Shown in pieces: positions 26,201 through 33,859 of a stretch of DNA of 64,000 nt. This DNA comes from Streptomyces sp. NBC_00102. Its GTDB lineage: Bacteria > Actinomycetota > Actinomycetes > Streptomycetales > Streptomycetaceae. Positions within the stretch are counted from its first letter, which is position 1, and every line of letters begins with the position of its first letter. Position numbers and translations under genes: made by a program. The stretch is from positions 5,745,001 to 5,809,000 of the forward strand of contig NZ_JAPEMC010000001.1 in NCBI RefSeq assembly GCF_026343115.1, given 5' to 3'. The notes below the pieces were generated by a model. The model searched no databases. It had not been told where the DNA came from and saw only the letters and a list, made by a program, of their open reading frames with translations.

Positions 26201-27059
26201 AGCTGGACAGGCGGGGGCTGCCGGGCGGCAGCTGGGCCAGTACCTCCCGCGCGATGCCCGCCGACTCGTGCAGGTCTTCGAGATCGTACGACTCCGTGTA
26301 GCGGTCCAGGAGCCGGCGGCCCAGGCCGTCGAGGACGAGGAGTCGTTCCGGGGAGTCGGCCGGGATGCCTTCGAGGGAACCGCGGACGAACCGGACCGGA
26401 TCGCCGTCCGCCAGATCTCCGAAGGGCCAGGTCGCCCCCGCGACGGCGACGGCGTCGGTCACCCCTCTGAGCCGGCCCGCGAACGCGGGGTCGTACTCCG
26501 GTGTCGCCAGGACTGCGAGGCTGCCGAGGCCTATGGCCGTGGCGTTCCGGATCTCGGGCGGAGCGGGATTCGCCGTCAGCAGGACGGCCAGCTCGTGCAG
26601 CCTGCGGACGTCCGGGAGGGCGTCCGGCGGCGGATGGTGCTGCCGCCCCTCCGCCGCGATCTTCAACGCCGCCGCCGAGACCGCCCACTCGTCGGGACCG
26701 TCGGCGTCCGTCGGATCGGGGTGCGTGGTCGGATCGTTGGAGGCGTAACGCGCCGCCAACTCGGGTGGCACCAGGTCCGGATCGGATACCCAGACCGGGT
26801 AGAGGAGGGTTCCGGCCATGCACCCGTGCACGACGCCGTGCTCCCCGGGGGCGGCGAGCGCCCGGGCGGCGCAGAGCCGGCCGGCCGCGAGCCGGGCCGC
26901 CATGTCGGTTCTCGTGTCACAGGTCCGCAGCAGGCCCCGCAGTTCGGCATCGGCGTCGGGTCCGGAGACCACCTCCGCGTCCACCCGCCCGTCCGGCGTG
27001 ACGGATCGGTCCACGCGCATGCGAACCGCCTGGAGGAACCAGTCCCGCTCGTATCTCAC
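23271..27059 (-). CDS. TPR-CHAT caspase-like protein (likely conflict-system protease)
   Basis: A 1262-residue protein. The first two thirds consist of degenerate TPR-type helical repeats (recurring ARLDEAVRLLRQALAL-like units). The C-terminal third is a CHAT domain (caspase/separin fold) with its dyad: His1125 in HFACHALGG and Cys1169 in LSACATLQT, followed by GFPHVVGSLWHVDD. CHAT proteases in actinobacteria often serve as effectors or processors in predicted conflict and cell-death systems. GTG at 27059 was chosen for AAGGGG seven bases upstream. It is convergent with jetD and divergent from a small-protein/membrane-protein pair, which probably belongs with it. Substrate and trigger are unknown. 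Confidence 0.88.
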   Translation of the reverse strand: MRYERDWFLQAVRMRVDRSVTPDGRVDAEVVSGPDADAELRGLLRTCDTRTDMAARLAAGRLCAARALAAPGEHGVVHGCMAGTLLYPVWVSDPDLVPPELAARYASNDPTTHPDPTDADGPDEWAVSAAALKIAAEGRQHHPPPDALPDVRRLHELAVLLTANPAPPEIRNATAIGLGSLAVLATPEYDPAFAGRLRGVTDAVAVAGATWPFGDLADGDPVRFVRGSLEGIPADSPERLLVLDGLGRRLLDRYTESYDLEDLHESAGIAREVLAQLPPGSPRLSSCLGALGKALLLMYQVAGATSEECDEVVALCRRAVDARPEQPGRAGYDLGMALVLRAQHVGRTEDLDEAIAVFTGALEAAGSPELVAVLRNSLSNALRARSVATGSRADLVAALGLVDQPLDSPEGPDGPQLPLLAPAMALFNRYMRDPRANKADLEEALRRLRRAESLMPPAHPDRPTALDDLGLVLMASYQHSGDPAQLNEAVTAHRESVALTREGHGSLGPRLLNLSVALSLRHQLTEDGADLREFQECRRRAAELPDGGPANRASALSSLGMGLASGLERLPGPAARLDEAVRLLRQALALTPEDDPMLPRRRLNLAVALLHRIARGRRRDEVAEAREARRLADTAVATLPPGSPHLAGALTVAADARLLSPFALVSSSARAEVVALFRRALDATAADHPTRTQRLMNLGNALCFTGLRRRPGKEALAEAAEHFRQAALEQQCPPAQRLAAAQAWGEARAEAGDWAGALDGHVVAVDLLHSVAPRHLVRADQEFQLSRRVGLGAAAAACAVRCGQPGLAVGLLEQARGVILSHTFDADSDLTRLREAEPDLADRFEELRAALDTATGSDGFLSEEPSGPTGTGTGADERQRLAAAWHDLTATIRTEHPGLELLRPVRDWDESELRATAAAGPVVLVNVSPYGSDALIVTERAIEAVPLPDLDPRTTAKRRKAFESALLRIEAPETSRKQSRKAQQDVRDTLAWLWRAVTGPVLERLPGTARVWWSPGGLLGTLPLHAAAPADASPGALDRVVSSYTPTLRALHHARLRAARPAGTGTLVVSVARAAGQAPLPGARREAEHLTRLIPRATLLADGSATHSAVVSALHGHAYAHFACHALGGPKRASDSRLVLHDHDEHPLTVRDLARLRLPTVRLAYLSACATLQTSPELADEAVHIVSAFQIAGFPHVVGSLWHVDDAIGADVALSVYSSLNRGDGTLDVARTAEALHRAVHTLRDTYPRTPSLWACQVHAGP

Positions 27060-27137
27060 TCCGTCGCCCCTTCCGAGGTCTCCGCCGACATCCGCAGTCG
27101 TGGTCGTCCGGGCACACCGCATGGTGCTCGTCCTTTG

Positions 27138-27161
27138 GCAGTGCAGTGCAGTGCAGTGCAG
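27138..27161. repeat. Pentanucleotide repeat (GCAGT)n in the CHAT divergent promoter
   Basis: Four full GCAGT units plus GCAG run without interruption between the divergent CHAT and small-protein genes. Just downstream, CTCCAAG (27181-27187) and CTTGGAG (27201-27207) form an inverted repeat whose right arm includes the ribosome binding site of the next gene. Changes in repeat number could alter promoter spacing. This is inference from position. Confidence 0.6.
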
Positions 27162-27208
27162 CGCCACGATATGGCCCCAACTCCAAGCAAATCATGCACA
27201 CTTGGAGG

Positions 27209-27742
27209 ATGACCGCATCTGCCGACCTTCCCCGAGCCGACCGGCGGGCCGCGGCGGCGCTGTGCGCGCTGTTCGCCTCGCCCGCCGACTTGGCGCAGCC
27301 CGGTGTACGAGAACCAGCGGAACGGGCACGGGAGTTGCTCCGGTCGGCCGCAGGCTCCGGCACGGGCGCGGGCACGGACTCCGGCGCGGATGACGGCGCG
27401 GGCACGGGCACGGACTCCGGCACGGACGCCGCCACCGTGGCCCGTACGGACTCCGGCACCGACGCCGCCACCGTGGCCCGTACGGACTCGGGCGCCGCCG
27501 AGCTCGCCGCCTGTTACGACGCCCTGGACACGGCCCTGCGCCGAGCGGGGGAAGCCCGGGGCCTGGTCACCGACACCCGGAGCGTGAAAATCGCGGGCAT
27601 CGTGCACGACATCAAGGTGGCCGTATGCCCCGGTCCGGTCCAGTGCACCCGGGTCGAAAGGGCCCGTGACCTGTTCCCGGCCCCGCCCTGCGCCGTCAAC
27701 GGCACTCGCATGCGCAAGCGCCGCCTCGGCCCCGACCGGTGA
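27209..27742 (+). CDS. Small repeat-containing protein beside the CHAT gene, function unknown
   Basis: A 177-residue protein with no family I recognise. A helical N-terminus (ADRRAAAALCALFASPADLA) is followed by a Gly/Thr/Asp/Ser low-complexity stretch with two exact 12-residue repeats (TDSGTDAATVAR). The compact C-terminal part (YDALDTALRRAGEARGLV, then VKIAGIVHDIKVAVCPGPVQ) looks folded. GGAGG abuts the ATG directly, an unusually short spacing. It diverges from the CHAT gene and is followed 10 bases later by a membrane protein, suggesting a three-component module. Confidence 0.65.
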   Translation: MTASADLPRADRRAAAALCALFASPADLAQPGVREPAERARELLRSAAGSGTGAGTDSGADDGAGTGTDSGTDAATVARTDSGTDAATVARTDSGAAELAACYDALDTALRRAGEARGLVTDTRSVKIAGIVHDIKVAVCPGPVQCTRVERARDLFPAPPCAVNGTRMRKRRLGPDR

Positions 27743-27752
27743 CCCCGCCGGC

Positions 27753-28664
27753 ATGAACTCTCTCCTCACCACCCTGGGTGGCAAACTCGCCGAGCGCTGG
27801 CTCAACCTGCTGGTCCTCCCCGGCGCGCTCTTCCTCGCCGCCGCGGCTGCCGGCACCACCCTGGGCCACCGTCACTGGCACGACACCGACCGGCTGCGCG
27901 CCGCGCTGGACGACCTCGCGATCCGGCCCGCGCTCGACCGGGCCGGTACCGCCGCGCTCCTGGTCGCCCTCCTCCTGCTGGCCGCGAGCGCGGCCTCGCT
28001 CGCGGCGCAGTTCCTGGGCGGCGCGATCGAGCGGTACTGGCTCCGATTCGGGCGTGACCGGGTGTCCCGCGCCCTGACCGCCTGCCGTGCCCGCAGATGG
28101 CGGGAGCTGGACACGCGGTACGAGGAGGCGCACGGCGACCTCTCGGCGGCCGGGGGCGGGCCGTGGCCCCCGCCGGACGTACAGGCACGCATCGAGAACC
28201 TCGCCGGGTCCCGCGACCGGATCGCGCTCCGCGCGCCCACCCGCCCCACCTGGTACGGCGACCGTGTCCAGGCGGCCAGGGAGCGCGTCCACGCCGCCTA
28301 CGGGGTGGACCTCGCCGCGGTCTGGCCACGGTTGTGGCTGACCCTTCCCGAGCAGGCCGTACGCCAGATCCAGTCCGCCCAGGACTCCTTCGCGGCTGCC
28401 GCCCGCATCGGCGCCTGGGCCGCGGGCTACGCCCTGCTCGCCTGCTGGTGGTGGCCGGCCGCCCTGGTCGCCGTCTGCTGCGCGGCCGTCGCCCGATCCC
28501 GTGCCCGCGACGCCCTGGAGCTGTTCGCCGAGCTCATCGAGGCAGCCGTGGACGTCCACGGCCGGGAGCTGGCCGAGCGGATCGGCCTGAACGGGGCGGA
28601 ATCGGCGGTGCTCACCGACGAGGTGGGGGAACGGATGTCGGAACTGTTCAGGAAGGGCGGGTGA
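27753..28664 (+). CDS. Membrane protein co-transcribed with the CHAT-linked small protein
   Basis: A 303-residue protein with about four membrane segments: WLNLLVLPGALFLAAAAAG near residue 20, ALLVALLLLAASAASLAAQF near 75, and a pair around 225-250 (AGYALLACWWWPAALVAVCC). A charged helical cytosolic region of about 130 residues lies between them. It begins 10 bases after the small gene's stop, so the two are one unit. No enzymatic motif is visible. Next to a caspase-like protease, a membrane effector or pore is conceivable, but this is guilt by association only. Confidence 0.65.
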   Translation: MNSLLTTLGGKLAERWLNLLVLPGALFLAAAAAGTTLGHRHWHDTDRLRAALDDLAIRPALDRAGTAALLVALLLLAASAASLAAQFLGGAIERYWLRFGRDRVSRALTACRARRWRELDTRYEEAHGDLSAAGGGPWPPPDVQARIENLAGSRDRIALRAPTRPTWYGDRVQAARERVHAAYGVDLAAVWPRLWLTLPEQAVRQIQSAQDSFAAAARIGAWAAGYALLACWWWPAALVAVCCAAVARSRARDALELFAELIEAAVDVHGRELAERIGLNGAESAVLTDEVGERMSELFRKGG

Positions 28665-28727
28665 CGCGGCCGACGGCCGAGGAGTAGGCCAACCTTCGTC
28701 ACGACCCGGCGCGCGGCTGTTCTCCGG

Positions 28728-29168
28728 TCAGCGGCGGCCGGTGGACAGGGTGAGGAGGAACTGGCCGCCGCCCGGCTCGATGTCGGCGGTCACCGGCAGC
28801 CCCGGTACGAGTCGGGAGAACCGGTCCACCAGCCAGTCCGCCGCCTCCTGCGCGTCCCTCTTGGTCGGGCACCGGCCCACCATCTCGCGGCCGCCCTTGC
28901 GCTCCAGTCGCGCGGCGACGGTGATCAGCGGTGCGGGTTCGACCACGTACAGGCGGTCCGGCCAGGCGATGACCACCTTGACCGCGCCCTTGCGGGTGTT
29001 GCATCCGCGGTGGGCGAGCCGCTCGGCGACCTTCGCCTTACGGTCGGCGGTCCGGCTGTCGACACTGGGCCCCCGGGGGTCGTTCACCGACTCGTCGGGG
29101 TCGACCGCCTCGTCGCACACCCAGCATCGCCAGCCGTCGCGCTCGGCCACATCATCAAGAAGACTCAT
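28728..29168 (-). CDS. HNH-like zinc-binding protein with a degenerate active site
   Basis: A 146-residue protein. The N-terminal half follows the HNH layout: WRCWVCDEAV supplies one zinc pair and LAHRGCNTRKG resembles the NxRLAHRxCNxRKG end. The usual catalytic DH is replaced by VDSRT, so nuclease activity is doubtful. The C-terminal half is a small alpha/beta domain. On the minus strand a -10-like TAGTCT (29175-29180) ends six bases before the ATG and no ribosome binding site is present, suggesting leaderless translation. Confidence 0.6.
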   Translation of the reverse strand: MSLLDDVAERDGWRCWVCDEAVDPDESVNDPRGPSVDSRTADRKAKVAERLAHRGCNTRKGAVKVVIAWPDRLYVVEPAPLITVAARLERKGGREMVGRCPTKRDAQEAADWLVDRFSRLVPGLPVTADIEPGGGQFLLTLSTGRR

Positions 29169-29197
29169 CCGAGCAGACTAAGGGCTGTCCCGCGGCA

Positions 29198-29254
29198 CCG
29201 GAGCCCCGGTACGGGGGCGTCGGTGCCGGAGCCCCGGTACGGGGGGCGTCGGTG
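29198..29254. repeat. Tandem 28/29-bp hairpin repeat
   Basis: Two adjacent copies at 29198-29225 and 29226-29254 differ by a single inserted G. Each contains CCCCGGTACGGGG, able to fold as a 5-bp stem with a 3-base loop. They lie between the ABC exporter stop and the HNH-like gene start. A tandem terminator or transcript-end structure is possible. Confidence 0.6.
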
Positions 29255-29289
29255 CCGCGGGCCGGCGGTGGGCCGGTCGGGACAGGTGG

Positions 29290-31182
29290 TCAGCGGTCCT
29301 GGGAGAGCGCGAGGAGTTCGGCGAAGGTGCCGCCGGCGTGGACGAGGTCCTCGTAGCGGCCCTGTTCGGTGATGCGGCCCTCCTCCATCACGACGATGTG
29401 GTCGGCGATCTTCGTGTTCTCCAGCCGGTGGGTGACCACGATGGTGATGCGGTCTGCGGCGATGGCCTTGATCCGCTCGAAGATCTGGTGCTCGCCGCGC
29501 GGGTCCATCTGCGAGGTGGGCTCGTCCAGGATCAGCAGCCCGGGCTGCCGGTACAGGGCCCGGGAACAGGCCACCCGCTGCCACTGGCCGCCGGAGAGTT
29601 CGGAGCCGCCGAAGACCTCGCGGGAGAGCAGGGTGTCCAGGCCCGAGGGCAGGTCGTCGACCGCCTCGCGCAGTCCGACCGCGTCGACGGCGGCCCATAC
29701 GGGGGCGTCGTCGTGGGTGCGGGGCTGGCCGAGGGTGACGTTCTCGCGGACCGGCATGGGCCACTGCGCGAAGATCTGCGGCACCAGACCCGTCTGCGCC
29801 CACACCGTGGCGGGGTCGACCTCGGCCAGGTCGGCGCCGTTCCAGGTGACCCGGCCCTTGTCCGGGAGGTAGATGCCGGTGAGGAGGCGGGTGAGCGTGG
29901 ACTTGCCCGAGCCGTTCGTCCCGACGATCGCGAGGATCTGGCCGCGCTCCAGGGTGAGGGAGACACCGTCGACGGCGGGCTTGCTCTTGCCGGGGTACTG
30001 GTAGACGACCTCCTCCAGCCGGATGCGCCCGGTCGGGCCGTCGAGCTCGACGGCACCGCGATCGGGCGTACGGGCCGCCGCGTCGTCGAGGAAGGTCTGC
30101 ATGTCGCCCAGGTAGAGGCTGGTGTGGAAGACGGCGGCGCCGTTGGTGACGACCTGGGAGAGCGCGGCGAGTGCGGTCTGTACGGCGATGACGGCCGTGG
30201 CCGCGACGGCGAGTTCGATGCGTCCCGACACCGCCAGCCACGCGAGGACGGACCAGGCCGCGAGGAGGAAGGCGCCCCCGACGGCGGCGGAGGTCAGGGC
30301 GATGCGCAAGGTCTTCGGTGCGGCGGCCAGGGTGCGGCGGTCGCACCGGTCGGAGAGGGCCCGGTACCAGTGGACGAGGTAGTCGGCCATGGAGTTGGCG
30401 CGGACCTCGTCGCCGTACTTCGGGGTGGTCGCCCACCAGCGCGTCAGGCCGCGTACGTTGCGGTCGGCGATGTTGGCGTAGTGGATCTCGTAGTCGACCC
30501 GGGCGGTCAGTACCGTCCCCACACCGGCCGGCAGCACGGCGAGCAGGAGCAGCGGAAGCATCAGGGGGTTGAGCGCCGACAGCACGCCGCCGGCCGTGAC
30601 CATCCGGATCAGCGCGGACAGGAACCGCTGGGCGTCGGTGACCATCACCTGGGTACGCATCACGCCCATCTCGGCCGCCTCGTACCGGTCGGAGAAACCC
30701 TCCTCGGCGTACGCGGACGCTTCGACCCGGCACACCGCCTCGACCAGCGCCGAGTCCGTCTCCGTCGTCAGCCGCGGGGTGATCCTCCGCCCCGCGTACG
30801 TGGCCACCGCCGCCGCACCACGGCCCAGCGCGGCGGCGAGCGCGACCACCACCAGGGCCGGGACGGCTCCGTGCAGACGGTCGCCGGCCGAGCCGTCGCC
30901 CAGGACGGGCCGCATGGCGCGGGCGGTGGCCGTCAGCAGCACGGCCGCCGAGATGCCCGTGATCACCTGGCAGCCGACCAGCAGTTGTACGGCCGGACGG
31001 TCGGTCCGCCACGACAGACGGGCGATCCGGCCCAGGACGGACGGGATCTGCGCGCACATCCGCCGGAAGGAGACCTCGGCGAGCGGATTGACGGAGTACT
31101 GCCCGCTGTAGGTGATCTCCGCCGGCGGGGGCGGCGGAGGGGGAGCGGCGGTCTGCTTCTGGTGCGTGGTGGTCGAGGTCAA
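29290..31182 (-). CDS. ABC exporter, fused membrane and ATPase domains
   Basis: A 630-residue half-transporter. The membrane domain (about 50-370) has several hydrophobic segments (LLVGCQVITGISAAVLLTAT, LMLPLLLLAVLPAGVGTVLT, GGAFLLAAWSVLAWLAVSG). The ATPase domain has Walker A GTNGSGKST, signature ELSGGQWQR, Walker B LLILDEPTSQMD and the His switch VVTHRLENT. Such fused exporters commonly move lipids, peptides or drugs as dimers. TTG at 31182 was chosen because AAGGGG lies seven bases upstream; a Pro-rich N-terminus follows. It lies downstream of, and reads in the same direction as, the two-component genes, but after a 283-base gap in which I see no convincing gene. Confidence 0.87.
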   Translation of the reverse strand: MTSTTTHQKQTAAPPPPPPPAEITYSGQYSVNPLAEVSFRRMCAQIPSVLGRIARLSWRTDRPAVQLLVGCQVITGISAAVLLTATARAMRPVLGDGSAGDRLHGAVPALVVVALAAALGRGAAAVATYAGRRITPRLTTETDSALVEAVCRVEASAYAEEGFSDRYEAAEMGVMRTQVMVTDAQRFLSALIRMVTAGGVLSALNPLMLPLLLLAVLPAGVGTVLTARVDYEIHYANIADRNVRGLTRWWATTPKYGDEVRANSMADYLVHWYRALSDRCDRRTLAAAPKTLRIALTSAAVGGAFLLAAWSVLAWLAVSGRIELAVAATAVIAVQTALAALSQVVTNGAAVFHTSLYLGDMQTFLDDAAARTPDRGAVELDGPTGRIRLEEVVYQYPGKSKPAVDGVSLTLERGQILAIVGTNGSGKSTLTRLLTGIYLPDKGRVTWNGADLAEVDPATVWAQTGLVPQIFAQWPMPVRENVTLGQPRTHDDAPVWAAVDAVGLREAVDDLPSGLDTLLSREVFGGSELSGGQWQRVACSRALYRQPGLLILDEPTSQMDPRGEHQIFERIKAIAADRITIVVTHRLENTKIADHIVVMEEGRITEQGRYEDLVHAGGTFAELLALSQDR

Positions 31183-31465
31183 CGTGGTTCCCCTTGACGT
31201 TCGTCCGGCATGGTCGTGGAGGTCAACGACCAGGCGGGGATATCGAACACACGTGTTTCGGTCGGTCCTGGAAGCCCGGGATGGAGCGGCTGGCGGCGTG
31301 TGGAAGATGCATCGACCCTGTGTTCGCAACAGGTGTGTGCGGAGGGGCGGTTGGCCGAATCGCCGAGCGCTGCGGCTGCTGTGACGGGAGGGACGGGTGG
31401 GGACGCGTGGCGTACCGGTCCGCGGAAGGGCCGAGCCGTGATCGGCGCATCGCGGGGCACCCCGC

Positions 31466-32188
31466 TCAGGTCCGGCCGCCCTCTCCCGCGAGGCCCGTCC
31501 GGTAGGCCAGGACCACCGCCTGCACGCGGTCGCGGAGGTCCAGCTTGGTGAGGATGCGGGAGACGTAGGTCTTTACGGTCTCGTGGCTGATGACGAGTGC
31601 GGCGGCGATCTCGGCGTTCGACAGCCCGTCGCTCATGAGCCGCAGGACCTCCACCTCGCGAGGGGTGAGGAGGCTGAGGCGTTCGCGTTCGGGGGACGCC
31701 GGGACGGCGGAGGGGCGGATGCGTTCGGCGTGGCGGCCGATCAGCGCGCGGGTGACCGCAGGGGCCAGCAGGGACTCTCCCCGGGCCACGGTGCGTACCG
31801 CGTCGATGAGTTCCGGGGGCGAGGCGTCCTTCAGGAGGAAGCCGCCGGCGCCCGCGCGCAGCGCTTCGTACACGTACTCGTCGATGTTGAAGGTGGTGAC
31901 CACGAGGATCTTCGCGGGGCTTCGGGAGCCGGGGCCCGCCAGGTGGCGGGTGGCTTCGATGCCGTCGAGCAGGGGCATGCGGATGTCCATGACGATGACG
32001 TCCGGCCGCAGCTCCTCGGCGCTCCGGATCGCCGCCCGGCCGTCGGCGGCCTCGCCGACGACCACCATGTCGGGCTGGGCGGAGAGGATGGTGACGAAGC
32101 CGGTGCGCACCAGGGCCTGGTCCTCGCAGACCAGCACCCTGATGGCGGGAGGGGAGTCGCCCGGGGGAGTGGGGTCGGGGGTGCTCAT
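31466..32188 (-). CDS. NarL/LuxR-family response regulator
   Basis: A 240-residue regulator. The receiver domain has acidic residues CEDQ, the phospho-acceptor D68 in VIVMDIRMP, a Thr switch (VVTTF) and Lys in GFLLKDASP. The C-terminal LuxR helix-turn-helix reads LTPREVEVLRLMSDGLSNAEIAAAL. ATG at 32188 overlaps the stop of the kinase gene (ATGA), so they are translated as a pair. The ABC exporter downstream is a plausible target. Confidence 0.93.
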   Translation of the reverse strand: MSTPDPTPPGDSPPAIRVLVCEDQALVRTGFVTILSAQPDMVVVGEAADGRAAIRSAEELRPDVIVMDIRMPLLDGIEATRHLAGPGSRSPAKILVVTTFNIDEYVYEALRAGAGGFLLKDASPPELIDAVRTVARGESLLAPAVTRALIGRHAERIRPSAVPASPERERLSLLTPREVEVLRLMSDGLSNAEIAAALVISHETVKTYVSRILTKLDLRDRVQAVVLAYRTGLAGEGGRT

Positions 32189-33555
32189 GCCGGGCCTCCT
32201 GCGGGGATGCGTGCGTGTACGCGGTAGTGGCCGTCGGGGCCGGGGCCCGCGGTGAACGAGCCGCCCAGCAGCTCCACGCGGTCGCGCAGTCCGGTCAGCC
32301 CCCGGCCCCCGGAGAGGTGCGGCCCGCCGTCGCGGAGTGCGGGGGACCGCTGCGCGTCGGCGGTCGCGCCGGCCGTGGTGACCTCGATGTCCGTCCAGTC
32401 CCGGGTGTGGGTGAGCCGGACCAGCGTCTGCCGGCCCGCGGCGTACTTCACGGCGTTCGTCAGGGACTCCTGCACGACGCGGTACGCCGTGAGTTGGGCG
32501 GCAAGGGGCATGTCCGGTCGCTCTCCGTCCTCGGTCAACTCGACGGGCTGGCCGCCCGCCCTGGTCTGCTCCACCAGATCGGAGACCCGCCCCGGCATCC
32601 GGGTCGGATTCCGGGGCGGATGCCGGAGCGCCGTATCGCCGGGCGCCTCCAGGACACCGAGCAGGAAGCGCAGTTCGGACAGGGCGCGACGGCCGGCGCC
32701 ATGGATCGCGTCGAGGGACTCGTCGAGGCGGTCCGGTGTTCCGGTGAGGTATTTGGCGGCGCCGGCCTGCACCACCATCGCGGTCACGTGGTGCGTCACG
32801 ACGTCGTGCAACTCCCGTGCCAGGCGGCTGCGTTCGGCCAGTACGGCTGCCTCGGCGGACAGCCGTCGACGCTCGGCGTCCTGGGCCCGTCGTCCACGGA
32901 CCAGAGCCCCCAGGCCCCACATCACCACCAGCACCACGTAGTAGATCAGGAAGTCGGTCGGGCCACTGGGTGAGCCCAGGGCGTGCAGGACGGCGCCGAA
33001 GACCACGAATCCGCCCGTCGCCGCCGCGCCCACGATCCGGCGACGGCGGGCCTGGTGGGCGCCCAGGGAGTACAGCGCGATGTACAGCCCCAGGCCGCCG
33101 AAGGTCGGAGGGCAGCCGAGGGACTCGTGCACCGCGAACGAGACCGCCACGGCCGTGAGGCATGCGGCCGGCCACCGGGTACGTACGGCGAGCGGCAGGG
33201 TCATCCCCAGGGACAGCAATCCGCCGACGAGGGCGGAACCATGGGCGGGGAGGTCACCGAACCGGGGTCCGACCTGCGACAGCGGCTCCGCGAACGACAG
33301 CACCGTCAGGAGGATCGCGAACTCACGGTCTCTCGTGGCGACGGAGTGCGTGCCCCACCACTGCGACAGTCGGCTCAGTCCGGCGAACACGGTTGCCGGC
33401 GGGTGCCGTTGAGCGGCTGCGGCGCGAACCCGCGTTCGTACCCCCGGGCCGGCCCCGCGTTCGGCGGCCGTACGGCCAGGGTGCGGGTCCGGGTCCGTAG
33501 GCGCCGGGGAGTCCGGTCTCGCCGAGTCGCTGGTCGTCAGGTCTTCCATCACCAT
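32185..33555 (-). CDS. Sensor histidine kinase (HisKA_3 type)
   Basis: A 456-residue kinase partner of the NarL-type regulator. The N-terminal half has four or five membrane segments (ALVGGLLSLGMTLPLAV, FLIYYVVLVVMWGLGALV). The dimerisation/phosphorylation helix is RLARELHDVVTHHVTAMVVQ, and the ATPase end has VVQESLTNAVKYAAG (N box) and GGRGLTGLRDRVELLGG (G box). ATG at 33555 (MVMEDL) is preferred over 33549. No large extracytoplasmic sensor is present, so the signal may be sensed in the membrane. Confidence 0.92.
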   Translation of the reverse strand: MVMEDLTTSDSARPDSPAPTDPDPHPGRTAAERGAGPGVRTRVRAAAAQRHPPATVFAGLSRLSQWWGTHSVATRDREFAILLTVLSFAEPLSQVGPRFGDLPAHGSALVGGLLSLGMTLPLAVRTRWPAACLTAVAVSFAVHESLGCPPTFGGLGLYIALYSLGAHQARRRRIVGAAATGGFVVFGAVLHALGSPSGPTDFLIYYVVLVVMWGLGALVRGRRAQDAERRRLSAEAAVLAERSRLARELHDVVTHHVTAMVVQAGAAKYLTGTPDRLDESLDAIHGAGRRALSELRFLLGVLEAPGDTALRHPPRNPTRMPGRVSDLVEQTRAGGQPVELTEDGERPDMPLAAQLTAYRVVQESLTNAVKYAAGRQTLVRLTHTRDWTDIEVTTAGATADAQRSPALRDGGPHLSGGRGLTGLRDRVELLGGSFTAGPGPDGHYRVHARIPAGGPA

Positions 33556-33859
33556 CCACGATCCGCCGTGACCGGATCCGGGCCGTTGGTCGTGGCCCGC
33601 CCGTCGATTCGTACGGCCGTCCCGGCGATGTCGGCAACGCTGCGCGCACACGACCGGACGACCTTGCACGGTGAACCGTAGTGCCTGGTGACGGGGGCGG
33701 CATCCCTCGGAGGGGCACAGCAGGGTAGCTCGCCGGAGGGACAGGAGGAGCCGTCAAGTGCCCACCGCACGGTGACGACTCGCAGGTGGCCGCAGCCGTA
33801 ACTTTCCGTCATCGGAACTGCGGAACACCCGCTGCGGAGCGGGCCTGGAGGAGGAAAAC
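33556..33859. promoter_or_regulatory. Divergent promoter region, kinase and CPBP protease genes
   Basis: This 304-base gap has no convincing gene on either strand. It contains a small dyad CACCGCACGGTG (33763-33774) and a -10-like TAACTT (33799-33804) about 55 bases before the CPBP gene, without a good -35. It must carry the promoters of both divergent genes; none can be placed with confidence. Confidence 0.4.

Noticed and set aside
31194..31505. Cysteine-containing frame that might encode a small peptide precursor
   Set aside because: No ribosome binding site, no leader/core pattern and no modification genes nearby.
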